Of a stretch of DNA of 64,000 nt, positions 10,341-23,020 are shown one piece after another. The stretch is taken from positions 1,032,642 to 1,096,641 of the forward strand of contig JAPVLO010000569.1 in NCBI GenBank assembly GCA_027257055.1. Reading direction: 5' to 3'. A model generated the notes under the pieces. The model had not been told where the DNA came from. It searched no databases and saw nothing but the letters and a program-made list of their open reading frames with translations. Numbering within the stretch: the stretch's first letter is position 1; every line of letters starts with the position of its first letter. Made by a program: the position numbers and the translations under genes. The stretch is from Cephalopachus bancanus. Lineage: Eukaryota > Chordata > Mammalia > Primates > Tarsiidae.

Positions 10341-11172
10341 GAAAGAAAGAGATAGACGGAACAGCTTGACAGTGCTGTTGAGGTTCCCAGTGTGACGTGT
10401 GCCTCCAGAAGGCCCCAGTCTAGAAGAGGTAAACAGTGTCTCCAGGAGTCACTTCCCTGGAGGCCTTCCTGCCATCAGGACCCGATGCTGTCTCCAGGTT
10501 CTCCTTACCCCAACAGGGTCCCAGGCTTACCCCTGCAGGTCCTAGCCTTGTCTCCGAGTGGCAAGGCCCAAGCCTGTGTCCTGGACAGAGGAGCACGTCT
10601 AGCCTCTTGCAGGGACAGTGCCCAGCACGAGGCAGAAATTGTGCAGCCGAGGCTGACTGGCTTCATCAGAGGCCCCTTTGAGGGCAACCCTAAACATTAA
10701 CCCAAGGAAGAGGGGACAGAGAGCAAGCATGCAACGGTACAGCACACACTTAACTACAAGCACTGAGTGGGGGACTCTTCATCCATTTCCCTACTTCATC
10801 CTCACAAGAACCCTGGGAAGAGAAGGCTCCGGGGGCTGGAACACCCTGCCCACAGCACACCAGTGGCAGCACTGAAGTCAGGCTCACAGATGCCCAAACG
10901 CACAGCTTTCCGCCTGCCAGCCGATGCCCTGGCCACTCTCCCTCTGCCCCAAATGACAGGCTCCGGTCCAGCAAAGACGGATTGGCCCCGTCTTCACCAT
11001 GCACAGGATTCCAGTCGTTTTTGACCGAAATAGCCAAGGAAAACTTAGTAAAAAGAAGCCACTGCAGCTCTGGGCACGCGGAGAAAGGACTCCATCTCTC
11101 AAAACCTCAGTTTCTTTATATGGAGATTCCAATAACTACATCGTGATTAGACGGTTAGGTAGTAAAGTATCT
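10341..11172. other. single-copy DNA with a MIR relic on the - strand
   Basis: About 10730-10935 reads as a reversed MIR (cttcatcctcacaagaaccc, then ccagtggcagcactgaagtc). The flanking DNA on both sides is single-copy with no exon that I can support. Confidence 0.5.
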
Positions 11173-11480
11173 GGGCTGGGAGTGGTGGCTCACGCCTGGA
11201 ATTCCAGCGCTTTGGGAGGCTGAGGTGGGAGGACTGCTTGAGCCCAGGAGATTGAGACCTGTCTGGGTAACATAGCAAAACCCCATCTCTACAAGAAACC
11301 AAAAAACTTAGCTAAGTGTGGTGGCGCACACACCTGTAGTCCCAACTGCCCAGAAGGCTGAGTAAGGAGGATCACCTGAGCCCAGGAGGTCGAGGCTGCC
11401 GTGAGCCATGATCACACCACTATACTCCAGACTGGCCACAAAGTGAGACTCCAACTCAAAAAAAAAAAAAAAAAAAAAAA
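11173..11480 (+). mobile_element. Alu, J-like, full length
   Basis: Head ggctgggagtggtggctcac, both arms present, a 20-base A tail. Its left arm keeps the unshortened GGCTCACGCCTG, so it predates the derived type. Confidence 0.93.
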
Positions 11481-11572
11481 AGAATCCGGTACTGGTACAG
11501 AATATACAGAAAGTGCCACAAAAAAGTATACATATTTTAAGATAGGAAAAACTGTATTAAAATTAAAAGATG

Positions 11573-11861
11573 GCCGGGCTCGGTGGCTCAGCCTGTAATC
11601 CCGCGCCTTTGGGAGGCTGAGGTGAGTGGATTGCCTGAGCCCGCGGGTTTGAGACCCGCCTGGGCAGCGAGACCTCATCTCTACAATAAATCAAAAAATC
11701 AGCCGGGCGTGGTAGCGCATGTCTGTAATTCCGGCTACTTGGAAGGCTGAGGCGGAAGGATCGCCGGAGCCCAGCAGGTCGAGGCGTGGTGGCCGGAAGC
11801 GGCCACTGCACTCCAGTTTGGGCGACCGAGTGAGACTCCAACTCAAAAAAAAAAAAAAAAA
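11573..11861 (+). mobile_element. Alu, full length, young derived-type
   Basis: Close to the derived consensus, including gcgggtttgagacccgcc and gtggccggaagcggccac. The duplication aaaagatg flanks it. Confidence 0.95.
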
Positions 11862-12639
<778 letters not shown>

Positions 12640-12642
12640 AGT

Positions 12643-12934
12643 AGCTGGGCACGGTGGCTCACACCTATAATTCCAGCACTTTGGGAGGCCGAGGTGAGAG
12701 CATGCTTGAGCCCATGGGTTTGAGACCAGCCTGGGCAACTTGGTGCGTCCTCATCTCTACAATAAATCAAACAATTAGCCGGGCATGGTAGCACACGCCT
12801 GTAGTTCCGACTACTTGGAAGACTGAGGCAGAAGGATTGCCTTAGCCCAGCAAGTCGAGGCTGTAGTAGCCATGAGTGTGCCGATGCACCCCAGCCTAGA
12901 CAACAGAGACTCAAACTCAAAAAAAAGCAAAAAA
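12643..12934 (+). mobile_element. Alu, full length
   Basis: Head gctgggcacggtggctcaca, linker aataaatcaaacaattagcc, end gagactcaaactca. An intermediate between J-like and derived forms. Confidence 0.94.
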
Positions 12935-14195
12935 TGTTTGCTCCTCGAACTGCCTCCTACCCTCAGACCTCCACATGGTCAGATCAGCAGAAGACCCATA
13001 CCCACAGAACTGGGTCTGTCACTGCTTCCTTCTCCATCTGGTCTGTGTAGGCCTCCCCTCCCACCTAGGTTGTTGAGTTGTCCAGAGGTACTACTGGTGT
13101 CCCCAACCACCATGGAACGCCCCCGCCAAGACGCGCTTACTCTGAGGTAGGCACCCAGGTCCCACAAAATTCGGACAAGCTGGAAGGATACAAATTTGCC
13201 AAGGAAGCCCCACATACTCAGTGCCACCGCTTATCTGGAAGCCACGGTGCCTCCTCTTTCCAGGCTGATGACACAGATGACACAGAAGATCTGCAGAACT
13301 CACGAGCTCCCTCATTTCCTCTGGAGTCCATGAGGGTGACGTGCTGTTCCGTTAACCCCTGCAGTCCCCTGCTGACCCAGGAAGGGCATCCCCTAGAGGG
13401 ATGGCCACAGACAGGGAAAAGGACAAGTACCAATGGCATGCAAGCAGCTGTGTTTACCCCACTAGGCCAGATGAACTCTCTCCTCGGCCAGACATTCCTC
13501 CACCAGAGCCGGGGTGAGCTGGCTTCTGCTTGGTGACAAGTCTAAGCCACACAGACTAAGCTCTCCCAGCGTATAGTAAAATGAAGCTCTGGAGACACGC
13601 GGCCTTAGTTGACACCTAGCACCCTCTTACTAGCCAATCAGATTACCTCTAAGCCTATGACTTCCTTTTTCTATAACTGGGACTGGGAATATATTCAAAG
13701 AGCCAACAAAATAACACAGGCCAAGCCTAGTGCCCAGCACACAGCCGGGATGAACAACTGTGACACTATCATCACTGAGATCTAAATTTGAAGGGGGAGG
13801 GGTGGAGGGGCGGGGAGCCACCCAGTCCACTCTGCTCTGAGTAACCAATGAGTACTTGAAACTTAACCTCTTTAGACCTTGAAGTCCTTATCTATAATGG
13901 TGTCCAACAAATACCTAGCTCTCGTGATTGCTGGAGAATAGACAACTTATTGTATATAAAACATTCAGCACAATGCCTGGCACAAAGCAGACTGGCACTG
14001 AGGACCAAGCAGGCCAGATGGATGAAGAAATGTGCTTCCGGGGATCCTTTGCCAGCCAGAGCTCTCAGCCCCAAGCCAGTGTTTCAAAGGCCCTTCTCAA
14101 AGGCATCTCAAGTATCAGCTTCCACATGTCTGTGTGCCCGCAGCCTGCTCCCAATGCAGGCATCTCCACACAGCATCCAGGCAGTCAAAACTCTA
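12935..14195. other. single-copy DNA around the candidate exon, with MIR relics
   Basis: Mostly single-copy sequence. 13840-13985 resembles + strand MIR (acttaacctctttagacctt to cagcacaatgcctggcac) and 13700-13770 a MIR end. CpG dinucleotides cluster at 13110-13150 within the candidate exon region. Confidence 0.45.
13141..13264 (-). CDS. candidate first coding exon of an unidentified gene
   Basis: Read on the - strand, a pyrimidine-rich stretch ending CATCAG at about 13270-13265 could be a 3' splice site. A 49-base leader follows, with an in-frame TAA shortly before an ATG at 13215 that has A at -3. Exactly 25 codons then run to a consensus-like donor AGA|GTAAGCG at 13141/13140, leaving phase 0. 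The peptide opens MWGFLGKFVSFQ and closes ILWDLGAYLR; it is hydrophobic with spaced basic residues, like a membrane-anchoring or lipid-binding N terminus. Several CpGs survive around the donor. It lies about 27 kb downstream of, and on the same strand as, the CpG-island exon at 40.3 kb. I recognise no family and chance remains likely. Confidence 0.2.
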
Positions 14196-14252
14196 GCTGA
14201 GTGTAGTGGTGCATACCTGTAGTCCCAGCTACTCGGGAGGTTGAGGGAGGAG
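14196..14252 (+). mobile_element. Alu right-arm fragment
   Basis: Only agctgagtgtagtggtgcat to ctactcgggaggttgaggga remains, the opening of a right arm. Confidence 0.75.
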
Positions 14253-14956
14253 ATCAGTAAAGGTATCTGATTCTCTCCCTAGTTCCTATCCCTCTTCCCA
14301 CCTCAGCCATTCGCTGCATGGGCAGGGGAAATGCGTCTGCGATCCAGAAGGGCAAGTGGTACGAGAAAGGAGTCAGTAAATTTCAGTCACCCAGAAAGCT
14401 ATCAGGCAGTGTCGACAGGAGCACGGCCTTGAACACAGAAGGTAGGTGTACAAATAAACACACACTAGGAAGAGGCCTCATCCTCTCCTCCATGGGGTTA
14501 CCTCCCTAGGACTCCAGAGAACATGTACCTGGAGAGAAGATCTAGGGGCTCCCAAAGGGCTTCGAGCATCTAATTCCCAGTGTGAGCAGCCCTGAGCAGG
14601 TGGAAAGCAGCTCCAGTCATGATGGCCAAGGTCCTCCTAGGCTGGACGGGACACACAGGCCTCATGGTCACGGCAGCCAGCTCAGGCCTGCCACTCCCCA
14701 TTGGCCCTGTCTCCCACACCATGGTGAACTACCACCTGTGTCTATGTAAGCCTAATCACCGCCATCTCCCCTGACACGAGCTTGCTCGTTGGAAACCCCA
14801 GCTCAGCAGCCCTTGCTGGGGCAGCATTCATTCTTCCAGCGAACAAAGTGTTCTGCTCTTTTTCTCCGCAAAGGCCGCATTTCCTCTCCCATTTATCTAC
14901 CCCATCGGCAGCCAAGCCTGCCGTAAGAGCAAGATTTCTTCCTTCTTTCTGTTATT
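14253..14956. other. single-copy DNA, no gene seen
   Basis: No repeats recognised. A T/C-rich part at 14840-14950 is the insertion site of the following Alu. Confidence 0.4.
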
Positions 14957-15251
14957 TTCTTTTTTTTTTTTTGAGTTGGAGTCTCACTCTGTCACCCAGA
15001 CTGGAGTGCGGTGGCTGCTCCCGGCCACCTCAGCCTCGACCTGCTGGGCTCTGGCGATCCTTCCGCCTCAGCCTTCTGAGTAGCTGGAACTACAGGCACG
15101 CGCTACCACGCCCGGCTGATTTTTGATTTATTGTAGAGATGAGGTCTCGCCAAGTTGCCCGGGCGGGTCTCGAACCCGTGGACTCAAGCAATCCACTCAC
15201 CTCAGCCTCCCAAAGGCGCAGGATTACAGGCTGTGCCACCGAGCCCAGCTC
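14957..15251 (-). mobile_element. Alu, full length, derived-type
   Basis: T run and gagttggagtctcactctgt at the left, gagcccagct at the right. The 13-bp duplication ttctgttattttc is found on both sides. Confidence 0.96.
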
Positions 15252-15384
15252 TTTCTGTTATTTTCATGATCCCCTTTATTTACGAGTCGTTGTTTTTTTC
15301 CTGGCTTTGGCTCCTTTTCAAAAAGGCAGGGAAGCAAGAGGAGGAATCGCATAGTCTCTGTCTGCATCTAAAATACACATCGAG

Positions 15385-15683
15385 GCCAGGCTTGGTGGCT
15401 AAGCCTGTAATGCCAGCACTTTGGGAGGCCGAGGCGAGTGAATTGCCTGAGCCTGCAGGTTCAAGAACCATCCGGGCAACTTGGCGAGACCTCATCTCTA
15501 CAATAAATCAAAAACAAAAATTAGTCGAGCATGGTAGCGCACACCTGTAGTTCTAGCTACTTGGAAGGCTGAGGCGGAAAGATCACCGGAGGTCAGCAGG
15601 TCGAGGCTGCGATGGCTGGGAGGATGCCACTCCACTCCAGTCTGGGCGACAGAGTGAGACTCCAACTCAAAACATAAATAAAT
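15385..15683 (+). mobile_element. Alu, full length
   Basis: Head ggccaggcttggtggctaag, end gactccaactcaaaacataa. The flanks aaaatacacat and aaaatgcacat are the target duplication. Confidence 0.95.
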
Positions 15684-15863
15684 AAAATGCACATTGAACA
15701 ATCCCCAAAACAGACAGCCTTCGCCCCAATCTGCCCGGGACCCTGCTTTCCGTCATGACTGAGGTGGGGCCACCTCATCCAAGACTTGACCAAGGAGTGG
15801 GATGAGGTATGATCCGCAGAGGGAGCTTGACATGTGGAACCCACAACACTAACAATAATACAG

Positions 15864-16148
15864 GGCTGGTGCGGTGGCTCACACCTGTAATCCCAACACT
15901 TAGGAGGTCGACTCGAGGTAGAAGGATTGCTTGGGGTCAGGAGTTTGACACCAGCCCGGGCAACAAAGCAAGACCCTGTGTCTCTACAAAAAATAGAAAA
16001 ATTAGCCGGACGTGATGGTGCACACCTGTGATCCCAGCTACTCAGGAGGCTAAGGCAGGAGGATCATTTGACCCCAGGAATTCAATGCTCGGTGAGCTAT
16101 GATCGTGCCAACTGCACTCAGCCTGGGCGACAGAGTGAAACCAACTAA
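15864..16148 (+). mobile_element. Alu, J-like, full length without A tail
   Basis: Head ggctggtgcggtggctcaca, end gacagagtgaaaccaa. The duplication taatacag flanks the copy. Confidence 0.92.
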
Positions 16149-16299
16149 TACAGTGACTTTCAAGATATTTAGCAACTGAGTGATGGGCACTAACCAATCA
16201 CCTGGGACTCCTGGGAGAATCAAATGAGCTGGCAGACACAGGCCACAACTGGTTGAGTCGCACTGGTGTATGTGACTGAAGACTGTCAATTATGGCTGA
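16149..16299. other. short single-copy interval
   Basis: Nothing recognised beyond the start of the reversed MIR that follows. Confidence 0.4.
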
Positions 16300-16490
16300 C
16301 TTCTATTGAGCATTTACTACGTGCCACGCACTGTTTGAAACACTTTTACTTATATCAGTTTATTTATTCTTTGTAATAATCACCTGAGGTAGATGATGTT
16401 ATTAGCTCCATCTTACTGATAGAGAAACTGAGACACAGGTGATTTGAGCCCGGGCATTCTGGCATCAGAACCCTCTCAATTAGACAACAA
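16300..16490 (-). repeat. MIR SINE relic
   Basis: Reverse MIR: ttctattgagcatttactac, cgtgccacgcactgtttgaa, ttactgatagagaaactgag. Confidence 0.88.
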
Positions 16491-16494
16491 GAAG

Positions 16495-16680
16495 TGACTA
16501 CACATGTGCTAAGTGTCATCTACAGGGATTTAGCTCTTTTAATTATTTCATCAGCCCTGTGAAATAGCTACTATTAATTATGTTTTACCAATGAGGACAT
16601 AGAGGCTTAAGGAGGCTAAGCCATCGCCCAAGGTCATAGCCAGTGAGTAAAGACCGAGAAACTGAACCCAGAGACTGACT
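16495..16680 (-). repeat. second MIR relic, tandem with the first
   Basis: Reverse MIR again: taattatttcatcagccctg, tttaccaatgaggacataga, cgcccaaggtcatagccagt. Two independent MIRs in the same orientation lie end to end. Confidence 0.85.
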
Positions 16681-17289
16681 AATGAGTCAAGTGTTGGATT
16701 ATACTGGCTTCTCTTCCACTGGTCAGAGTTCCCGTGAGCTGAGGCAGGTTATCTCCTGGAGCCTGAATCGCCTGCCCCCCAGCCCCCACCTCTGCCAGGC
16801 CAGTGCTGCTCCCCCAATGGGGATCAAGGGAACCAGGCTTTTGGTCCTGGTTCAGTGGACACAAGGGAAATCAACAGCAAACCCGGGGCAGGAAAAACCT
16901 GGTTTCACAGGCCACAGGCTTCACCCACTCCTGCCAGCCATGCCAAGAGACCAGGTAGGAAGGTGCATGAGATTAGCCTGCCACTTGCAGAGACAGAGTA
17001 ATTCCATGCCAGGGTCCCACCCACAGTATTTCCCCTTGAATGAGGGACAGCATTCCGGAGGGCACAGGGCTGCCTGGATCCTGACTTCCCTTACATCTAT
17101 CACTTCTCTGTTTTCTGGCCAGTCCTCCATGCTATACATCTCTGTCCCTCCACTCCAGTCCTGTTAGCTTTGCATTCATTCTCGAACTTTCAATAGCATT
17201 GAGCAGAGCTGAGTGCTTAGTAGACCCTGGCAACACATATGCCTAATGAATGACTGTAGTCACTCCTATTTTCTTATCAAATTCTTTCT
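16681..17289. other. single-copy DNA, no gene seen
   Basis: The longest frame (16682-17167, +) has no recognisable domain and I treat it as chance. 17185-17260 may be a decayed L2 or MIR end. Confidence 0.4.
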
Positions 17290-17610
17290 AAATAGAAATG
17301 TGTGCTCAATGTTAAAAAAAAAAAATCTGCAGAATTTAGAATGACATAAAGAAAACAGAAAAATTGTAAAAAAATCATCCGTTCCCCATCAATCCAGAAG
17401 TGGTCACTGATAACAATTTGGCATTTTTCCATCACATCTTTTTTTCTGAGCAGTTTTATTTTTATTCATTGAGCTCATAAACAAGCTTTTATGCTATTTC
17501 TTTTCCCTTGCTTAACAGTATATCAGCAGTTTTCATGTTACCAAAAACTGAATGTTCTTGAAAATTCTTTGTAAAACCATTTATAATGGCTGCACACCTG
17601 CTTTGCCCCA
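17290..17610. repeat. old interspersed repeat, family unresolved
   Basis: A/T-rich, with agtggtcactgataacaatt, tttggcatttttccatcac and cttgcttaacagtatatcag. It resembles an old mammalian repeat with the motif order 'ataaccactg - cattttgg - cttaacaatata'. A related stretch appears at 35.86-36.30 kb. Confidence 0.5.
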
Positions 17611-17635
17611 TACCCCATGGTTGAAATGGTTCCTC

Positions 17636-17924
17636 TTTTTTTTTTTTCAGTTGGAGTCTCACTCCGTCGCCCAGGCTAGGGGGCAGTGATACACTCACAG
17701 CCACCCCAGCGTTGACCTGCTGGACTCTGGCAATCCTTCCGCCTCAGCCTTCCAAGTAGCTGGAACTACAGGCGCGCGCTACCATGCCCGGCTAATTTTT
17801 TATTTATTGTAGACATGAGGGCTCACCAAGTTGCCCAGGCAGGTCTCGAACCCAGAGCCTCAGGCAATTCACTCGCCTCGGCCTCCCGAAGTGCTGGGAT
17901 TACAGGCTGAGCCACTGAGCCCAG
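17636..17924 (-). mobile_element. Alu, full length
   Basis: T run, then cagttggagtctcactccgt, ending gagcccagca. The right-arm hairpin is degraded in this copy. Confidence 0.94.
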
Positions 17925-18230
17925 CAGGTTCAACTCTTTCAATCTCACATGACTGAAACCTCCTCCTTACCCCTAAGGTCATCCACCTTCCTAACACCTC
18001 TGCCAGGTCACAGTCACTCCTCTGCTGTAACAGGTAGGAAGGCAGGAGTCATGACAGTCAGCAGACCTCACCTGTCTCCTCTTGATGGGCTGGGAAGAAA
18101 ATAGCAAAGGACAGAGAATGGAGGCCATGACCAGGACCAGGAAGCCTGCAAGACCTGACTGCCTCTACAATGGGAAGGCACGCCTCAGCATTTCTCAGGT
18201 CTTGACTTTCCCTTAAGATGGAGAACCTGC
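17925..18230. other. single-copy DNA, no gene seen
   Basis: Ordinary sequence between two Alus. No repeat, exon or RNA gene is recognised. Confidence 0.4.
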
Positions 18231-18521
18231 CAGTTGCGGTGGCTAAGCCTGTAATCCCAGCACTTTGGGAGGTCAAGGCGAGAGGATTGCCTGAACCCAA
18301 GGGTTCGAGACCAGCCTAAGCAACTTGGTGAGACCTCATCTCTTCAATAAATCACAAAAACTAGCTAGGCATGGTAGCGTGCATCTGTAGTTCCAGCTAC
18401 TTGGAAGGCTGAGGCAGAAGGATCACCTGAGCCCAGCAGGTTGAGGTTGCGGCAGCCGTGAGCATGCCACTGCACTCCAGCCTGGGCAACAAGAGAGAGA
18501 CTCCAACTCAAAAAAAAAAAA
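18231..18521 (+). mobile_element. Alu, full length
   Basis: Starts ctgccagttgcggtggctaa, ends gactccaactca plus A tail. The 12-bp duplication agatggagaacc flanks it. Confidence 0.94.
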
Positions 18522-18532
18522 GATGGAGAACC

Positions 18533-18800
18533 AGGCCGGGCACAGTGATTCACACCTGTAATCCTAGCATTTTTGGAGGCCGAGGCGGGAGAATCACTGG
18601 AGCCTAGTAGTTCAAGGCTGCAGTGAGCTACAATAAATAAAAAAACTGAGTGTGGTGGCACGTGCCTATAGTTCCAACTACTTGGAAGGCTGAAGCGGAA
18701 GGATTGCCTGAGCCCAGCAGGTCGAGGCTGTGGTGGCCGTGAGCGTGCCACTATACTCCAGTCTGGACGAGAGTGAGACTCCAACTCAAAAAAAAAAAAG
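18533..18800 (+). mobile_element. Alu with an internal deletion
   Basis: Head ggccgggcacagtgattcac; the left arm jumps through a right-arm-like segment (tcaaggctgcagtgagctac) into the linker. End gactccaactca plus A tail. Confidence 0.9.
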
Positions 18801-19254
18801 GTACACTTTACGTTATGTATATTTTAACCCAATCTTTTTAAAAGATGGAGAACATGAAACTGCTAATAATTCACACGTACAGGACACCTTTAATCCGGAT
18901 GGGCAGAGGCAAGAACGTAAACATAGCCTCCCAGACTGGTGACTGCCATCAGACAGGGCGACAGCGGGGCAGAGGGGCTGGAGACTGGCTGCCTTGGGAG
19001 AACCCGCGCTCACAGGCCATAATTAACATCACTAATTGAAGTGTCTAGAAGCAGCCAGAGCCAGACAGTGCCAGACCTGCCCCACCAGCTAGGAGGCCTT
19101 TCTTCACTGCCTCTCTCCCTCTAGGAACAATTAAAGGCTTCCATGAGCAACCCAGGGACAAGGTGTACTTAGAATTCTTCAGCAGGGAGCTCGAGGGACC
19201 TGGAGGACATGAAGATGGGGATATGGGAAGAGATTTTTGTTGTAGTGGTGGTTT
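18801..19254. other. single-copy DNA with homeodomain-like AT motifs
   Basis: 19018-19042 holds cataattaacatcactaatt, a pair of TAATTA/CTAATT motifs in otherwise mixed sequence. This is a possible conserved regulatory element; no coding signal is seen. Confidence 0.35.
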
Positions 19255-19532
19255 TCGTTTTGAGTTGGAGTCTCTCTCTTGTTGCCCAGGCTGGAATGCA
19301 GTGGCACAATCCTAGTTCACTGTAGCCTCTACCCCTAGGCTCAGGCAATCCTCCCAGCTCAGCCTCCTGAGTAGTTAGGACTTACCGGCATGCTCCACCA
19401 TGCCTGGCTAATTTTTTTATTTTTTCATAGAGATGAGGTCTCGCTATGTTACCTAGGCTGGACTCAAGCAATCCTCCCATCTCGGCCGCCCAATGTGTTA
19501 GGATTACAGGCGCGCTCCACCGTGCCCAGCCT
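19255..19532 (-). mobile_element. Alu, J-like, full length
   Basis: Opens ttttgagttggagtctctct, closes caccgtgcccagcctg. It keeps the older arm structure in reverse. Confidence 0.93.
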
Positions 19533-21110
19533 GAGATTTAGTCTTCCCCTAAAATGAGTTCCTCCGCTTTCCCGGAAATCCTTCCCTCTCAAACATCCTT
19601 CCTGGGGTGGTGGTTTCCTGGCAAGCGCTGAATTGATGCCTTTTTTCAGAACAGCTCAGCTCCCGACTTGCTGTACAACCCTGAGATACCCCATGGCTCA
19701 GGACGGAGGAATAAGGTTTACTCCTGGTGCCTTCCCTGTCCAGACAGGACACAGCACAATGGTGTCCCGACTGAAGCTCTAAACCAGAACTTCTGGCTAA
19801 TGGAGGGGAGGAGCAATGGGGCGGGGGCCCCTTAGGGAGAGGAGGAACTGAGCAGCCTTCCCAGTTTGCAGGGACTAGTCCACCTGAGGTCACAAACACT
19901 GGCTTCTGTGGGCCACCCAATCATCCTTCTCCTCCTCAATGACAGGACAGCCCCAAAGTCCCACCAGCCCCAAGGTGCATTTGATGCTTCATTTTCCGGT
20001 TTTCCATCTGGCACTTTACTGGTAAAAATGATCCCAGTTCCCACTTGCCCAAGAACACATCCCAGGGTTTCCAGAAGCCGCTCTACTGTGTGGCTTGATT
20101 AAGAGTGCAGGCCATGCTGATGGCAGCCCACCCCAAGGGACCTTTAGGGATTTCCTATGGAGGCTGAAAAAGCCACCGACATCTTTGTTCATCTTTGTCC
20201 AAAAAGGGAGACAGATGAGCATCCCCTCCCTGGCCCCCCTGGGGCCCTCCCTCTGCCCCCATTGGACCATTGAGAGCCTGAGGCACTGTTTCCCTTCCCC
20301 CACCGCCTGCAGACCTGACCCAGGGGAAGGGGGTCAACAATGGGGTCACTGGAGGCTCCCAGCTCAAAACCAGCTCTGTGGCTTAGAAAGAATTTAACCC
20401 TCTCCCTCCTGGCTCACGACAATCCACCCTAATAGACCTACCTGTATGGAGGGAAAGAAATAATTGCAGAGATGGTCGAGAAGGGCCTAGGAGACACAGT
20501 TCTGCACAGCGGAAAGAGCTGCAGACTTGATTGGGCCCCAGCTCTGCCACAAGCCCAGTATGCGACCCCCAGCAAGTATCTTAAAGTACGTTCTCTGAGT
20601 CCTGGTTTTCCCCTCTGTAAACTGAAAGACAAATACACACCACCAGACCACTAGGAGCCTCAGCTCAGTAATTTTTTAGACGTCAAAGCACTTTACCCAC
20701 TCGAAGGTTTATAAAGCACCACACATGTGTAAGGGATTTGGACACCTCTAACTCACTGGGGGGCCCAGACAAACCACCCAGCCTTCCAGGTCTCAGCTTT
20801 CCCAAGTGCCATGGAGCAAATTATTACTTCTTCTTCCAGAGATAAAATTATAGGTGGGGGAGGGCTCCCAGGCCTTTGGGAGTATTGCTAAGCCTCTGAC
20901 TTCCACCTTCAGGGATAGCCTAGGGCAGGCCACATGCGAAGCTCCAGAAGCTGACAACAGCACCTGCTGTTTATTGAGTGGTCACAAGTTGCACACTTGA
21001 CAGATATTTTCTGCTACAACCAAAACCCATTGTACCGATAAGGAGACTAAGGCGTGGAGAGGGAATCCCACTTAAGGTCTGTCAGACTGCTCATCCAAAA
21101 CCACAGCACA
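19533..21110. other. single-copy DNA with two MIR relics
   Basis: About 20500-20640 is + strand MIR (cagcggaaagagctgcagac, ccccagctctgccacaagcc). About 20955-21105 is reversed MIR (tgctgtttattgagtggtca, accgataaggagactaaggc). The rest is GC-moderate single-copy DNA in which no exon is supported. Confidence 0.5.
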
Positions 21111-21390
<280 letters not shown>

Positions 21391-22039
21391 AAAAGCCACA
21401 GCACAAGATCTTTGAGAAGAGGCTACTTCCCACGGGTACCCTAAACCCCAAAGTAACCCTCTCTGTCTGTCGGGGCTGGGTGTCAAGGGATGGCAAGCAG
21501 GCGAGGTCTCTCCTCACCTGGGAGCTGTTTGTCACCACGGTCAGAGCAAACGGCGGCCTATGCTGCCTTCCCTTCCTGTCAGGTTCCTGCAGGCAGCGTC
21601 CTGAGCACCCAGAGTCCAAAGGTTAGTTACAGGCTGTTCATTATTACAAATTATTAAAATTCGCTAGCTGTTGGGTTTTGTGAATGTGGTAGTTTCATGT
21701 CTCAAGCAATCCCAACTATACGTGAATTCCATCAGTTTTGCAAAACTCAGTCCTACTTAGGATAGAGCTGTTCCCCTCAGTGACCAGTTTGGGGTAGAAA
21801 GAAGAAAAGGCAGTGTACTGGGGGCCAGCTGTCATTTCGGTCGCACCTGGCAACACCCAGGCTGCAGCTAGCATGTGAGAAGCATTAACTTTCCTTCTGC
21901 CTGGGACCAGCATGGCGGGGTCCACACCCCTGCCCCACACCCCGACGTCGGCTCCAAGCTCCAGAACACTTGGGGACAGCAGCTCTCACCCTTCTTGCTT
22001 TGACTGGACTGGGATCACTTCAATAATGGAATCACCACA
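21391..22039. other. single-copy DNA, possible conserved element at 21600-21700
   Basis: 21590-21610 reads gagtccaaag|gttagttac, a weak + strand donor-like site. It is followed by an AT-rich, non-repetitive stretch. No acceptor with a coherent frame was found. Confidence 0.3.
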
Positions 22040-22335
22040 GCAACAAATAATAACAGTAGCAAACACCTGGAAAGGAGTCCCACATGCTGTTCCAGAAACT
22101 TTTCATGTGACCCTTTTTATGTATTCCTTTCAATATTTCAGGCGGAAGGATTGCCTGAGCCCAGCAGGTCAAGGATGAGTGGGCCATGAGCATGCCACTG
22201 CAACCAGCCTGGGTGACAGAATGAGACTCCAACTCAAAAAAACAAAAAACAAAAAACGAAAGCCGAAGCCCAGAGAGGCTAGGTAATTTAGCCTGGGATG
22301 CACAGCAAATCTGCGTGTCATAACTGAAGGAGGGA
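22040..22335 (-). repeat. MIR relic interrupted by an Alu fragment
   Basis: Reverse MIR in two pieces: 22040-22137 (aataataacagtagcaaaca) and 22260-22335 (agcccagagaggctaggtaa). The gap holds a right-arm Alu fragment. Confidence 0.8.
22140..22258 (+). mobile_element. Alu, 3' half of the right arm only
   Basis: Starts at ggcggaaggattgcctgagc and ends gactccaactca plus a broken A tail. A strongly 5'-truncated insertion into a MIR. Confidence 0.9.
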
Positions 22336-22354
22336 TATCACAAGGCAGAGGGAA

Positions 22355-22648
22355 ACTGGGCGCAGTGGCTCATGTCTGTAATCCCTGTACTTTGGGAGGT
22401 GGAGGCGAGAGGATTGCCTGAGCCCACAGGTTGGAGGCCAGTCTAGGCAACTTGGCGAGACCTTGTCTCTATAATAATTCAAAAAATTAGCCAGGCATGG
22501 TGGCGCACACCTGTAGTTCCAGCTACTTGGAAGGCTGAAGTTGAAGGATTGCCCGAGCCCAACAGGTCAAGGCTGCAGTGGCCGTGAGTGTGCCATTGCA
22601 CTCTAGCCTGGGCAACAGAGTGAGACCCCCAACTCAAAAAAAAGAAAA
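22355..22648 (+). mobile_element. Alu, full length
   Basis: Starts actgggcgcagtggctcatg, linker ataattcaaaaaattagcc, end gacccccaactca plus A tail. Confidence 0.94.
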
Positions 22649-22894
22649 CAAGGTGGAAGGAGTTGTTACAGGAAAAATGTCTGTCCCCATCACACCCAGG
22701 AGAGACATTCTTCCTCCTTTTCCAGGTCCTACAGAGGCCCTGCTCATGATCCCAGGAAGTGCCAGTCCCTCCCTGTCAGTCATATCCAGGGAGGACCAGA
22801 AAAGCTGGACCACCCCCATCCCAAGGCAGGCTTCAACAACCATCACAGTGGCCTGATGCTAAGATCAGCTCCCATGTACCGAAGCTTTTCTATT
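22649..22894. other. short single-copy interval
   Basis: No repeat or gene signal is recognised. Confidence 0.4.
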
Positions 22895-23020
22895 CTCCAG
22901 GTTCTATGAAGCACTGATACATACATCACTTTATTAAATCTTTTTAATCTCATAAAATAAGTATTATTCCTTTCCCACTTTGTAGGTGAACCAACTAAGA
23001 TTTAAGAAAGGCATCACAGC

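Noticed and set aside
13078..13536. 152-codon + strand frame
   Set aside because: No domain, and it runs opposite to the candidate exon, which has the better splice and start signals.
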